DNA from: Adiantum capillus-veneris
Lineage: Eukaryota > Streptophyta > Polypodiopsida > Polypodiales > Pteridaceae
NCBI GenBank assembly: GCA_014529385.2
Contig: CM043963.1
Location: forward strand, 93,465,912 to 93,529,911
Direction: 5' to 3'
Length of the DNA: 64,000 nt
Below, piece after piece: positions 23,891 through 33,772 of this stretch. The notes under the pieces were generated by a model. That model was not told the origin of the DNA and did not search any database. It saw only the letters and a program-made list of their open reading frames with translations. The number at the start of each line of letters is the position of its first letter. Position 1 is the stretch's first letter. The position numbers and the translations under genes were made by a program.

Positions 23891-23901
23891 TAGTGGGAGA
23901 T
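23891..23901 (+). other. Copia-1 polypurine tract
   Basis: TAGTGGGAGAT directly precedes the 3' LTR start TGTTGGGTA. Confidence 0.85.
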
Positions 23902-24110
23902 TGTTGGGTAAAGGTAGTGTGCCTGCACCGGGGCACCAGTTAGTGTCCGACCGCCCACATGTGTTCATACCTTATTCTTTATATACATATGAATAAGGGG
24001 CTTACTCATACAATTGACACAGAGTGAAGCTCCACCCACATCGTGTGTGCTCTCTTCCCTTCCCTCTCTTAAGTGTCTTATTTTTGCTCCCGCACCCCCG
24101 ATCACTAACA
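23902..24110 (+). repeat. Copia-1 3' LTR (209 bp)
   Basis: It is nearly identical to 20262-20464 with a few substitutions and a short insertion (ccggggcac). It ends CACTAACA, followed by the TGAGT duplication. Confidence 0.93.
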
Positions 24111-24782
24111 TGAGTGATTCATAACTTCCAATCAAAGTTGTATCTAGTCTTGCACATCAATTGAATTAATCATTTGGGTGCAACCGTGGTTCAAATCTCT
24201 CTTGAGTCTCTCAAAATCACGCTTAGCAACCTCATCTCGTTTGGTTTAAGGTGATGCGTTCTCATTTTGAGATTCTTTTGTGGTATTTGCTTGTATGTGA
24301 CTCAAGAGCTCTTGTGTTTGTTTTGTTTCTTGGGAAAACATTATAAGAGGGTTGTAAGGTGAGAGGGTACCTATAAACCTAAGATAATGTGTAGATCACA
24401 ACATCATCAAACTTAATTATGTCTCTTGACTCTCCTCCAAGCTGTTTATACACCCGCGTCAATTCATTAAAATTGAAGCTAAATTCTTGCAAAAAAATAT
24501 GTGTGTGTGTGTGTGCGCGCGTGCGCGTGTGTTTGGTGTGTGTATTTGGTAGTATTGATATTAGTGATAGTGTATCGTTCCTTCTCACTTGTATTGCTTA
24601 GGGATTCTCCTCTTTTGAGTCCTAGTTTGCTCTATAACTAGGTGGTGCCCCTTCACTTGTTTGGATGTGGATTTGTTGTTGTTTTTTTTGCTTTTGCTTG
24701 CCTCAGCCCCAATTGAGCAGCACGAGAGCCTTGAGGAGTGTTTAGAGGTTGCCTCTCTTGTTGCCCACACCGGACCGCCTCA
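24111..24782 (+). repeat. Tat-1 5' LTR, right segment
   Basis: It continues the LTR after Copia-1 and matches 33366-33772 in its first part (to 24587). It has a GT/GC-rich microsatellite (24499-24541) where the 3' copy is shorter. It ends CCGCCTCA at 24782, just before the primer-binding-like site. Confidence 0.82.
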
Positions 24783-24786
24783 ATTT

Positions 24787-24805
24787 TGGTGCCCCCAGTG
24801 AGGAC
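24787..24805 (+). other. Tat-1 primer-binding-like site, not initiator-Met
   Basis: TGGTGCCCCCAGTGAGGAC follows the LTR end by four bases. Its TGG start is right for a tRNA 3' CCA, but I did not match it to a particular tRNA. A close relative of this sequence is at the same place in the minus-strand gypsy (near 43048). Confidence 0.65.
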
Positions 24806-25351
24806 TACTTGTGTATGCTTTTGTGTAGATTCAACCTTTAGAATAGTCAAGTAGTTTACATGTATCACAAAATATTGTATGAACCGTTTGTTCCCATTGC
24901 AAGGCAAAAGGTGCATATCAATTTAAGCACAAAATTACAATTTCAACGAGTAATTCATAGAATTTTGGGTCCTCTTAGGTTGGCCAAGATAAATGCTTTA
25001 GTAAATCCTTTTATTTTTCCTCTCATTAGGTACGACCTTAGTTTGGACGTCTATATTTTTGTTTTGTTTAAGCATTAGGTCATGCATAGACCATGGATAA
25101 TGGCCCACTAATAGAGTTTTCTCCCCTTTCATTTCACTCCAGACATTAGAATAAACATTGTAATTAGTAGAAAGATCTATTTTCAATAACGTATGGTGTT
25201 CATGTTTGGTGCCCAAAGAGTAGGAGAAATACGTCACCAAACCCTGTCATCCTGCCTCTTGTTGACTACCATAGGTCATTTGATGTGTATATTTTTATTT
25301 TGTTGTAGAATAGATTGAAATTTAGAAAACATTATTGTGTAAATCATTTTA

Positions 25352-25848
25352 ATAGACTGGCGAGGATGCCAAGCTATTTCTAGTAAATTGCAAAATGGCT
25401 TGCCGCATAAAAAGAGTGATAGGAGATGAGGAACGCTTAGAAATGTTTGAGGTAGTTCTGATGAAGGATGCTATCACTTGGTTTGACTCTTTATCTCAGG
25501 AGGTTAAGGGAAACTATAATGAAGTCGTTGATCATTTCAAGCAATACTTCTTTGACCCCCAAAACACTCAAAAGCTATGGCAAGACATCATTTCTCACAA
25601 GCAAAAATACTTCTCACTACTACATGTACAAACAAGAGTTTCTATGTCTTTGGGCTGTATGGGTGAGAAATGTTGCTAACCCTAGTGACGGTGCAGAGTT
25701 TCTAAAGAAGGAGAGGTTCATAGCCGGTCTCTTTTCCACGCTCAAGATAAAAGTCAAGGCGGGTGCACCTGCTATCTTTGATGCAGCTGAAACTAGGGTT
25801 GCTGAGAATTATAGAAAACTCAAGGGCCTAAGGGAGAGGTTCCAATAG
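25352..25848 (+). pseudogene. Tat-1 gag, capsid region
   Basis: The frame from about 25352 reads TGEDAKLFLVNCKMACRI, GDEERLEMFEVVLMKDAITWFDSL, V-V-D-H-F-K-Q-Y-F, matching retrotransposon gag blocks (A..FL....W...L......F...F). A frameshift near 25600 moves the rest into the next frame, with ERFIAGLFSTLKIKVK (the R-F-x-x-G-L block) and a coiled NYRKLKGLRER end at 25848. No intact gag start was identified upstream. Confidence 0.8.
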
Positions 25849-26036
25849 AGGGTCCTAGACCTTAGGGAAAATTGCAAGCATCAAGATATAGAGAGATTCC
25901 TGAGGTAACAATAGAATTAATTAAAAAGTTAAATGAATCCTTAAGCAACCTGTCAATCCACCTTGCACAAGCTATAGTTCCCAAGGGACAAACAAAGAAA
26001 TCCGAGGAGCGAGAGTGACGACCTAGGGACTTTTGC

Positions 26037-26088
26037 AATGTTGGAATTACAAAGAGTCTGGACATGGGATGTATAACTGTCCTTGGCC
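26037..26088 (+). pseudogene. Tat-1 gag zinc knuckle, degenerate
   Basis: The frame reads C-W-N-Y-K-E-S-G-H-G-M-Y-N-C-P, a CCHC nucleocapsid knuckle in which the second Cys is Tyr. It lies downstream of the capsid region, as expected. Confidence 0.72.
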
Positions 26089-26130
26089 CCATGGGGAGCC
26101 AGAGAGACCTAACTTGAATTAGCCAGTGAG

Positions 26131-27000
26131 ATGAATGCAGGTGAAGGAACTAGTCAACAACCACGACTTCTACAAAGGCCAGTTGCAGCAAGACCACCTC
26201 CACGAGGAGTGGAAGGAGTTCCACCTTTGCTAGATCCAAATGTGCATGTGGTAGAGGTGACAAATTCAATTGAGATTGACATGGAAGAAAATGGCATCAA
26301 GCGTGGCTGTGGAAAAGGTAAGGAGAAAGAAGGAGTCACGTCACAAAGTGACCATGGACAAGAGAAGAAGGCGAAGGAGACCAAGGAAGCCAAAAAGACT
26401 CGACCTCCAATACTTTCCTCTTGGACATGGTATGGCCCCATACAACCTGTTGGAAGACATGAGAGGTAAGGGTTCTGATATCTCATGGGCTCAATTCGTT
26501 GCATTGTGTCCACAAGTTAGGAGGGATTTAACAAAGGTAGTTAGCACTAGGAGAAAGGTAAAAGAGAGTGTGCATGTTGTAAACATTGCACAAAGTGAAA
26601 TGAATGAGGACAATACACCGGCTCTAGACTGTTACATCAAAGGAAGGTTAGTTAGGAAGGTCAAGTGGATGGGGGTGCACAGATTTGCATCATGGCAGAG
26701 GGACACATGCATAAACTAGGCATGCACATCCATGAGACATGTGAAATCAAAGTGAAAATGGCAAACAATAGCAAGGCTAGGTGCATAGGCATTTGTAAAA
26801 ATGTTTTTGTGGAGGCCTTTGACATTAAGAAAGCAGTGGATTTCTATGTTATGTCTACCAAAGGAAATGGTTACCCATTTATCCTAGGAAGACCATGGCT
26901 AATGAAAATGCAAGCTTTGCAGGATTGGGAGAGTGGAAAATTAATTTGCAGGAATGAAAATCATAAGAAGGTTGTCTTTGAAATGAAGGAGAAATGCCAA
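26131..27000 (+). pseudogene. Tat-1 pre-protease linker and protease
   Basis: Two frames alternate over a basic Lys/Arg/Glu-rich linker. A recognisable Tat pre-protease block follows (PYNLLEDMRG, ISWAQFVALCPQVRRDL, about 26440-26545). The protease starts M-D-G-G-A-Q-I-C-I-M (26665-26694) and ends G-Y-P-F-I-L-G-R-P-W-L (about 26867-26900). The usual catalytic D-S/T-G-A is D-G-G-A. Tat-2 has D-G-G-T at the same place. The protease is joined in frame to the acidic linker and RT. Confidence 0.82.
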
Positions 27001-27990
27001 GAGGAGCTCCATGAAGAATCATCTCAAAGTGAGACGGAAGAAGACTGGACCGATAGCACTTTAGAAGAAGAAAGTAGCGGAAGCATTACTGATGAGGAGT
27101 CTTCCATCGAAGCCATGGGGGTAAGGTTTAAGCCAACCAACCAAGAGACCTCTTGCCCAGGTTTGGAGGAGGTAGGTCCTCAAGAGAACCAAGGTGTGCA
27201 AGATGAAGGGATGCTATCAACCACACTTACAAAGGAAGAAAGAGGGGAGTTCAAATGTGTGCTAAGAAAGTTTCCTAAGATTTTTTCTAAAGACTACACC
27301 GATGTGCGTGGAGTAGATGATGTTCAACAAAAGATTGAGTTAAAGCCAGAGGCCACACCTAAGGCTCAGAAGCTACAAAGGCTAGGAGTCATCAAGGAGC
27401 AAGCTTTACTCAAGGAGGTAAGAAAGCTTCTAGAAGCAAGTTTCATTTATCCAGTGGAGAATTCAGAGTGGGTCTCTCCCGTTGTTGTCACTCCCAAGAA
27501 GAACGGAAAGTTGAGGATGTGTGTGGATTACCATCCACTGAATGAGGCAACAAAACGAGATCACTTTTCCCTTCCATTTCACGATGAGATACTAAATGAG
27601 GTAGCTGGTCACGAGAAGTACACTGTGTGCAATGGATACTCAGGCTACTTTCAGATAGATATTGCATTGGAGGATCAGTTGAAAACAACCTTCATCACTC
27701 TTTGGGGTTGTTATGCTTTCAGAGTCATGCCATTTGGCTTGACACATGCTCCTGTAACTTTCCAACGCTTCATGAACATGGTGTTTCAAGCATTCTTTGG
27801 AAAGTCCATTAGGGTTTTTATTGATGATTTTTGCATTTAAAGCTCAAAATCATTGCACCTACAAAAGGTAGAAGAAGGTTTAAAAAAACTTTACGTCATT
27901 GGAGGTCAGCTTAATCCCGACAAATGTCACATAGGTGAGGATGAAGTGATCTTGCTCGGTCACAAGGTTTCCTATAAAGGCATTAAGGCA
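27000..27990 (+). pseudogene. Tat-1 reverse transcriptase
   Basis: After an acidic Glu/Ser-rich linker (27000-27130), RT blocks follow in one frame to 27840: KVSR-type entry replaced by KEVRKLLEASFIYPVENSEW, VSPVVVTPKKNGKLRMCVDY, the LN.AT..D.F.LPF block, CNGYSGYFQIDI, FRVMPFGLTHAPVTFQRFMN and VFIDDFCI. The catalytic box is F-I-D-D. A TAA follows at once (27838), and thumb sequence continues (SLHLQKVEEGLKKL, GGQLNPDKCHIG, VILLGHKVS) to about 27990. Most of the connection region up to RNase H is deleted (near 28015). RT copies the element RNA into DNA. Confidence 0.88.
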
Positions 27991-28054
27991 TATCCTTCAA
28001 AGGCAAAGTAGTCTAAGGATGCTTGAGAACTAATTTTGTAACAATAAATTCATT

Positions 28055-28441
28055 TTGTCAAAGCTACCAACACTCATGTATCCTTATTGGGAGTACACAT
28101 TCTTTGTTAGCTCTAGTGTTGGGAAAGAAACAATTGGTGCAGTTTTGCTACAACAAGATTACCATAGTACCAGGATGCGACCCATGTACTTTGCTAGTAG
28201 GGTCATGAATGCCTTGGAGAGAGGCTACACAGAAGCAGAACTCATGATGATTTCTCTCATGTTTGCGGTGAGAAAGTTTAGATCCTACTTGCTACCAAAA
28301 CCTTTTGTAATTCTCACTGCAGAAAATTTGTTCCCTTGGGTGTCATCTCAAATGAATCTTAGTACTAGGATCTCAAAATGGATTATGGAGTTGCAAGAGT
28401 TCCAATACTCTTTCAAGGTAGAAGATAGTGTGTGTGCATAA
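28055..28441 (+). pseudogene. Tat-1 RNase H of Ty3 type
   Basis: Motifs: S-S-V-G-K-E-T-I-G-A-V-L-L-Q, MRPMYFASRVMNALERGYTEAE, AVRKFRSYLL and the W.MELQEFQY block. This order is that of the Ty3/gypsy RNase H after RT. The usual catalytic Asp at the start (VDAS) is not seen, and the segment before it appears deleted. The ORF ends in a stop at 28439. Confidence 0.82.
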
Positions 28442-28529
28442 TTGGCAGGGATTCTCACCTATAGGGTACAAGATAAGGAGATTAAGATGCATGAAGTAAA
28501 GACCCTACCATTACCACCACCAAAAAGTA

Positions 28530-28925
28530 TTCCTAATGATTTTACCTTATTCTTTGATGGAGACTTTTACGAGCCACAAGAAAAGCAGGGAGAGGGCTAG
28601 TGTTGCTCAACCCAAGTGGAGGTGGTCATGAAAGAGAAGGTCAATCTACCAAGTTCAACTAGCAACAATGAAGCAGAATACGACAGACTACTTCATGGTT
28701 TAAAGATGTGCATTGGCCAAGGTATACAACGTGTCATGGTAAAGGGGGATTTAGTTCTCATTGTGAAGCAGATTTTAGGCGTTTGGGCATGCAAGAATGA
28801 AAGCCTAAGGATAAAATTTCATGCCATTTGTAGGTTGTTTAATCAATTTGAAGAAGTGCAACTATATCATATTCCTAGGAAACAAAATGAAGATGCCGAT
28901 TTACTTGCACAACAAGAAGCTACAT
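28530..28925 (+). pseudogene. Tat-1 second RNase H, archaeal type
   Basis: F-T-L-F-F-D-G-D opens the domain (the catalytic Asp block), then after a stop: S-S-T-S-N-N-E-A-E-Y-D-R-L-L-H-G-L, V-K-G-D-L-V-L-I-V-K-Q-I, YHIPRKQNEDADLLAQ. This has the NNEAEY, GDS/L-V and NE-x-AD-x-LA signature of the archaeal-type RNase H that Tat elements acquired in addition to the Ty3 RNase H. Tat-2 has the same domain at 48690-49085. Confidence 0.87.
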
Positions 28926-28959
28926 GTGTTGAGAAAGAAGTGCAGGTCATCATGGTGGC

Positions 28960-30069
28960 AACAGTTGTCAAGCAATCAAGATACCAGGGATTGTTGGCTC
29001 CCATTATTGGCTACATTTTGGAGGGCGAGTTTCCACAAGACTTCACAAAAGCTCAGAAGAGGAGACTTATGAAGAAGGCAAGTTTCTATCTCTTCCTAGA
29101 AGGCTCCCTCTATCAAAGAGGGAAGGATCAAGTGTGCATAAGAGTACCAACTATCGAGAAAATTCCAGCCATTCTAAAAGGTTTGCATGAAGAAGCATGT
29201 GGGGGTCATTTTGCCCAAGAGTTAACTGTGAAGAAGATTTTGCTTGCGGAGTATGTTTGGCCAACCCTGCATGTGGACGTCCAACATTGGTGTAAAAGTT
29301 GTCACAACTGTTAGGTAAATGAAAATAGAAATTTGATACATGGTCCAAGGCAAGTGGTACTCGCAAATGGACCCTTTGAAAAGTGGGGCATTGATGCTAT
29401 GGGTCCTCTGCCTAGAACAAAAAATGGAAAACTCTACATTCTAGTGGCTGTAGATTACATGCCTAGGTGGGTAGAGGCTCAAAGTGTGGCAAGGGTAAAT
29501 GGGAAAATAGTGAGCAAATTTGTCTACACTAATATTTATTGTAGATTTAACACACCTCTGGAGATTGTTTCTGATAATGATCCAGGGTTCAAGAAGGGTT
29601 TACTCACAGAATTTTGTGAAGAGCTTCACATTCTACATCGTCATAGCACACCTTACTACCCACAGTCAAATGGTTTGGTGGAGAAAGCTAATGGTGTCAT
29701 TGCAGGCATCATTAGAAAGATGGTGCAAAACAAGACAAAGTTGTGGGATGACTTCTTGAATGGTGCCTTGTTGGCATATCGAACCATATATAGGGAGGCA
29801 ACAGAGTTCACACCATTTTACTTGGTCTATGGTCAAGAGGCTTTGTAGCCTATCGAGCTCAACATCCCAACAATGCGACTTTATAGCAAAGCAACACAAG
29901 ATAATCAAGAAGCATAGATAGATCAACTTCTTACCTTAGTAGAGCTTGAGTTGAAAAGAGAAGCAGCTTAGGAGTGCTACAAGAGGAAAGCTATACAAGC
30001 AAAAGAAAAGCTTGACAAAAAACTAAAGGACAAAGGCATCAATGAAGGAGATCTTGTGCTAAGGTATGA
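28960..30069 (+). pseudogene. Tat-1 integrase
   Basis: Domains in order: the linker LYQRGKDQVCIRVP; the zinc-binding HHCC (H-E-E-A-C-G-G-H-F and C-K-S-C-H-N-C, ending in TAG at 29314); a catalytic core with G-I-D-A-M-G-P-L, V-S-D-N-D-P-G-F and N-G-L-V-E-K-A-N-G supplying the D, D and E residues; then LLAYRTI...TPFYLVYGQEAL and a stop at 29846. C-terminal sequence (KLDKKLKDKGINEGDLVLRYDN) continues to about 30069, where Copia-2 interrupts it. The core ORF (29333-29848) is the best preserved part of the element. Confidence 0.9.
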
Positions 30070-30075
30070 CAATTG

Positions 30076-30264
30076 TGTTGGGGTATATGTGTCTGTGCCT
30101 TGTCCGGCCGCCTAGAGTCTGGGCGCCCACTGACTTGTATACCTTATACATAGAATAGGTGTATAGGGGAATGCTCACTCTTTGGAGTCTCCCCACCCAC
30201 ATCGTGTCTGTCTCCTTCTCTCTCTCTCTCACTCTCCGTCTGTGGTGCTCCCCGATCCCCTTCA
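30076..30264 (+). repeat. Copia-2 5' LTR (189 bp)
   Basis: It runs TGTTGGGGTATATG to CCCCTTCA. It begins inside the Tat-1 integrase C-terminal coding sequence. It shares with the Copia-1 LTR a 'gtgcctg...ccg.ccgcc' phrase, an 'ataccttat' phrase and a 'gctcactc' phrase. Confidence 0.85.
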
Positions 30265-30266
30265 AT

Positions 30267-30278
30267 TGGTATCAGAGC
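30267..30278 (+). other. Copia-2 primer-binding site
   Basis: TGGTATCAGAGC is the exact initiator tRNA-Met type, two bases after the LTR end. Confidence 0.95.
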
Positions 30279-30649
30279 TATGGTGACCGCGGAGAGCACG
30301 ACGGCTTTGAGAGCTTCGAGATGATAGCTCGCTCGCTCTTGACGGTGGAGTTCGATCGCAGAGTTTCACGGAGAGCGATTTTAGCTTGAGGAGCATTGTA
30401 TTTGGAGCTTAGGAGCTTGGTGTGGTCAAGCTTGGTCGAGGAGGCGGTTGCGGCTTCCTTGGTGAGAGGAGCTTTTGAGCTCAGTGGAGCTCGTTAGAGA
30501 AGTGCTCGGCGGAGGAGAGCTTGACATTCGAGTGCTTGGATGTTGTTGTGGCAGAGCTCTTGCGTTGGAGCTTGCATTGAGAGGACATTGCATCACGCAG
30601 AGTGGAGCAGGAGCAGGTTCAAGACTGTGTGCAGCTCGTTTTTGCCATT

Positions 30650-30973
30650 TTCGGGCTCTAAAACGCAGTTTTTTGCGTAGCTCCGTCATACAGAGTCAGA
30701 TCTACATGATCCAGGAGTCTAGGTCAGGGTTTTGGCACGCTCCGGACGCAATGGTGATGTCCATTTGAGCTGATTTTGACCTCTGAAATTTCTGCAGCAG
30801 CAGCAAGTTTTTGCTGCATTTTTGGGTCGAAAATAACGTTTTTTGGCATAGCTTTCACACCCAGACTCGGATACATGTGATCCAGGGGTCTACCTTGGGG
30901 TTTTGGCATGCTCCGGACGCGCTCGTCATATCAGAATTTTGAAATTCTGAACGCTGAATTTTTTGCAGTAGCA
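30650..30973 (+). repeat. Tandem leader modules in Copia-2
   Basis: Two copies, 30650-30803 and 30819-30973, share a 'cgttttttggc(a/g)tagct' start, 'cag(a/c)ctcggat...catgatccaggggtcta', 'gggttttggcatgctccggacgc' and an 'aattttttgcag(c/t)agcag' end. A single homologous unit lies at 20685-20838 in Copia-1. Conservation of non-coding leader sequence between two diverged copies suggests an RNA function such as packaging or translation. Confidence 0.8.
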
Positions 30974-31537
30974 GTTGTTTATTGTGTGTCGAGGATTCCA
31001 CACATAGTTTGCCCTCAGATGTGAGAGTGATATTTGCTGCAAGTTTCCTCACAGGTGGGAGGATACAATGTATGCCTTATGTGGTTTGATGCTCAGGGAG
31101 ACTAATGTGATTGCATTTTGAGCTCGGCAATGTATGCCTCGAGCATATTTTTTGGCAGTCACAGGTAGAGCAGATATTTGTGTACTAGATTTGCAGGTGT
31201 TTGCAATGATGTATGCAAAGTGTGGAGATTGGTGCATGCATTTGGAGTGCGGTTTGATGCACTTTGGTTGCTCATGGTTTTGAGTGTGCAGTCAGTTTGG
31301 TTAACTGGTTTTGTGGCCGTTTTACTGACGAAACTCTGGTGAAATTTTCCCGAGGTTTTATGCGAATCATTTATGCGATCTACGTAGAGATTACGGGTTG
31401 CACTCAGCATTTGCGTGCGGTGTTCTCTGCAGGTGGGAGATTTGTGCGTGTGTATGCATCGATACCGCACAGTGTGGACTTGGTGATTAGCTCACAGATT
31501 GTAGTGTGATACTAGAGTAGGTGAGGCTTGTATTGAC

Positions 31538-32263
31538 ATGGCGGGAGCTCTATTTTGGAGTGTGTCTCATAGGTTTTACATTGTGTTTCTGGCCATATTT
31601 GTAGACAGTTTCCAGGTGTTGTTGGTGAGGTGGTTTTGCTTTCTAGTTTGCTACATTGTGCTCATGGCAGAGACAGGTGATCGATCAGATTGTGATCTCT
31701 CACAGATGCGCGTGTGTGATGGGTCAGACTTTGCGGCATGGAGAGAGTGTATGCTTGATGCATTGACACAGCGAGGGTTGCATCGACCATTGAGTGGTGA
31801 TGCAGGTAGACCATCAAACATGTCTGACGATCAGTGGCAGGAGCTAGAGGAGATGGCATTATCTACGCTCTCTTTGCACCTTGCGGAATCTGTATATGCT
31901 CTTGTTATGTATGAGACTACTTCGAGAGCACTTTGGCGCAGATTACATGATATGTATGATAGATCTGAGTCATCACGGACTCATGTACATTCACGAGCAC
32001 GCCGACAGGTGACATGTTGGTATTGTGGTCATTCTCGACACGTTAGATGGCGCTGTTTTCGTCGTATGCGACATCGTAGGAGACATGGCAGTCTCAAAGA
32101 TGTATGTAGTGATGCCATGGACTCAGTTGCTTTGACAGTTGAGGCACATGTAGTGTCGGAGTATACTAGTGACGGGGATGTCACTTTTACCTCGAGCTAT
32201 GCACGAGATGCTATACATGTGGATAGTGCACTCCCTTCGCAGTGGTTGCTCGACGCAGATGCT
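31538..32263 (+). CDS. Copia-2 compact gag, reaching the start of protease
   Basis: A 243-codon ORF is open throughout. The N-terminal 40 residues are hydrophobic and may be untranslated leader. An internal Met near 31664 (M-A-E-T-G-D-R-S) precedes the gag domain: V-C-D-G-S-D-F-A-A-W-R-E-C-M-L-D-A-L, W-Q-E-L-E-E-M-A, TTSRALWRRLHDMYDRSES. The nucleocapsid knuckle C-W-Y-C-G-H-S-R-H-V-R-W-R-C follows after only about 20 residues, set in an Arg-rich stretch. The end, Q-W-L-L-D-A-D-A, is the protease active-site region, where the element is cut. It is probably part of the same compact gag family as Copia-1. Confidence 0.82.
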
Positions 32264-33772
32264 AAATAGGCTTCTTGGTGAGATTTTTGGCACCTATCTC
32301 CGCTCGAAATTTGAAAAAGTGACCAACAGACAAAATGTAGCTCACAAGCTGAATAATCACCTCAATTTATTGCATAACATTTGGAGCTACCATCGGTGAG
32401 ATATAAATTTTATGGTGGATCCCTGTCTACCCACTTTTTCTCACAAGTCACCCTAGTCTTCTCTCACCTCCCTTCACACGTCCACACACACACACACACT
32501 CATCCCTCCTCCTCCATCACCGAAACCTGCACCTTTCATGCATCCTTTCATCTTCTTCAACATTTTCATCTCTCCCTTACTCCATAGCTCAGAAATTATC
32601 ATCTCTACACACATATAGCTCAATTTCTCTCTCTAGAATCAAATTCATATTACCATAACCTCTTCATCCTTTCACAAAAAGAGAAAAAAACAGCAAATAG
32701 CCAAGCTCAAGATCTACCAAATGAGGAGTTTGATCATGGAAAATTCAGCTTTTCCATGGTCTCAAAACTACACCAACACAATTCTACAACTTCTTCTGTC
32801 ACTAGAAGAGATATGTGAAAAATTCCCTTTCCATCTTGTGGTTTCCATCAAATTGTGTATATTTTAATCCTTCTCTTACTTTTTATCATTGTAGAAATCA
32901 TATAATTCACCTTGAGTGCATATTCCATGTAATTTTACCCCATCCTACTAACTACAAACTACTAACACTAATGACTAACCCTTCTTGTAAATTGCACCCT
33001 CTACTATCTACTAGAGTAGGCACGTCTAGGTTACTCACCTCTCTCTCCTTTTACTCTCAATCTTGAGCCCACATCCATGCGACACAAGGGATAAGGAAGA
33101 CCCACTCCCAGTTTTAAAATAAAAATATCTCATAATCTTTTGTATTGACAATAAAATTGATTACGTCTAATCCTAATCAAGGCTCCCAAAAACCTATAAA
33201 TAGAGCCCATATTCCTCTTTGTAAAGCATGATCTCTACACTATTGCTCACTACTTTGAGCATAACATTCGCATCTTAGTTGTATGGAGAGAGAGTGAGCT
33301 TCTATATACCATTACTTGTGGTATATATGGAAGCTTCTTGAGATAGTTGTAGCATTGCAAGGGATTGAGTGATTCATAACTTCCAATCAAAGTTGTACCT
33401 ACTGTTGCACATCAATTGAATCAATAATTTGGGTGTAACCACGGTTCAAAACTCTCTTGATTCTCTCAAATTCATGCTTGGAAACCTCATCTCGTTTGGT
33501 TTAAGGTGACACATTCTCATTTTTAAATTCTTTTGTAGTATTTGCTTGTATGTGACTCAAGATCTCTTATGTTTGTTTTGTTGCTTGGGAAAACATTATA
33601 AGTGGGTTGTATGGTGAGAGGATTCCCATAACCCTAAGATAATGTTTAGATCACAACGTCATCAAACTTAATTGTGTCTCTTGAATCTCCTCCAAGCTTC
33701 TCTCTATCTCTCTGTGTTTGGTGTGTGTATTTGGTAGCATTGATATTAGTGATAGTGTATTCTTCCTTCTCA
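32264..33772 (+). repeat. Tat-1 3' LTR, truncated at both ends
   Basis: It matches 19223-20261 and then 24111-24587 without the Copia-1 insertion, including the uninterrupted Copia-1 target at 33361-33375. Its TATA box is at 33195-33202. It carries an extra segment (about 32521-32590: gaaacctgcacc...) absent from the 5' copy. Homology ends at 33772 (ttccttctca), before the LTR end. Confidence 0.88.
33195..33202 (+). promoter_or_regulatory. TATA box in the Tat-1 3' LTR
   Basis: TATAAATA in the context aacctataaatagagcccat, matching 20085-20092. Confidence 0.78.

Larger units (their letters stand above)
20262..24110 (+). mobile_element. Copia-1, complete non-autonomous copia element in the Tat-1 LTR
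   Basis: Direct LTRs at 20262-20464 and 23902-24110 begin TGTTGGGTA and end CACTAACA. Target duplications TGAGT lie at 20257-20261 and 24111-24115. The uninterrupted site is visible in the other Tat-1 LTR at 33361-33375 (gggattgagtgattc). The internal 3.4 kb holds a long leader, a compact gag, a protease and a small RT/RNase H remnant. Integrase and most of RT are absent. The intact ends and clean duplication imply mobilisation in trans. Confidence 0.93.
30076..32263 (+). mobile_element. Copia-2, 3'-truncated sister of Copia-1
   Basis: It has a 5' LTR (30076-30264), an initiator-Met primer-binding site, a long leader with tandem modules and a compact gag. The element stops abruptly at the first residues of the protease (W-L-L-D-A-D-A), where Tat-1 3' LTR sequence begins. 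The short junction phrase 'aaatagg' is shared by both sides. Layout and leader are those of Copia-1, although the LTR sequences are diverged. Confidence 0.88.
19223..33772 (+). mobile_element. Tat-like Ty3/gypsy element (Tat-1) with two copia elements nested in it
   Basis: Direct repeats 19223-20261 plus 24111-24587 match 32264-33772 in order and orientation and are the 5' and 3' LTR. The first is split by Copia-1, and the left edge of the second is cut by Copia-2. Between them lie a primer-binding-like site (24787), gag, protease, RT, Ty3 RNase H, a second archaeal-type RNase H and integrase, all plus strand. The dual RNase H is characteristic of the plant Tat lineage. Its own polypurine tract and the last part of integrase were lost at the Copia-2 junction. 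Confidence 0.85.
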
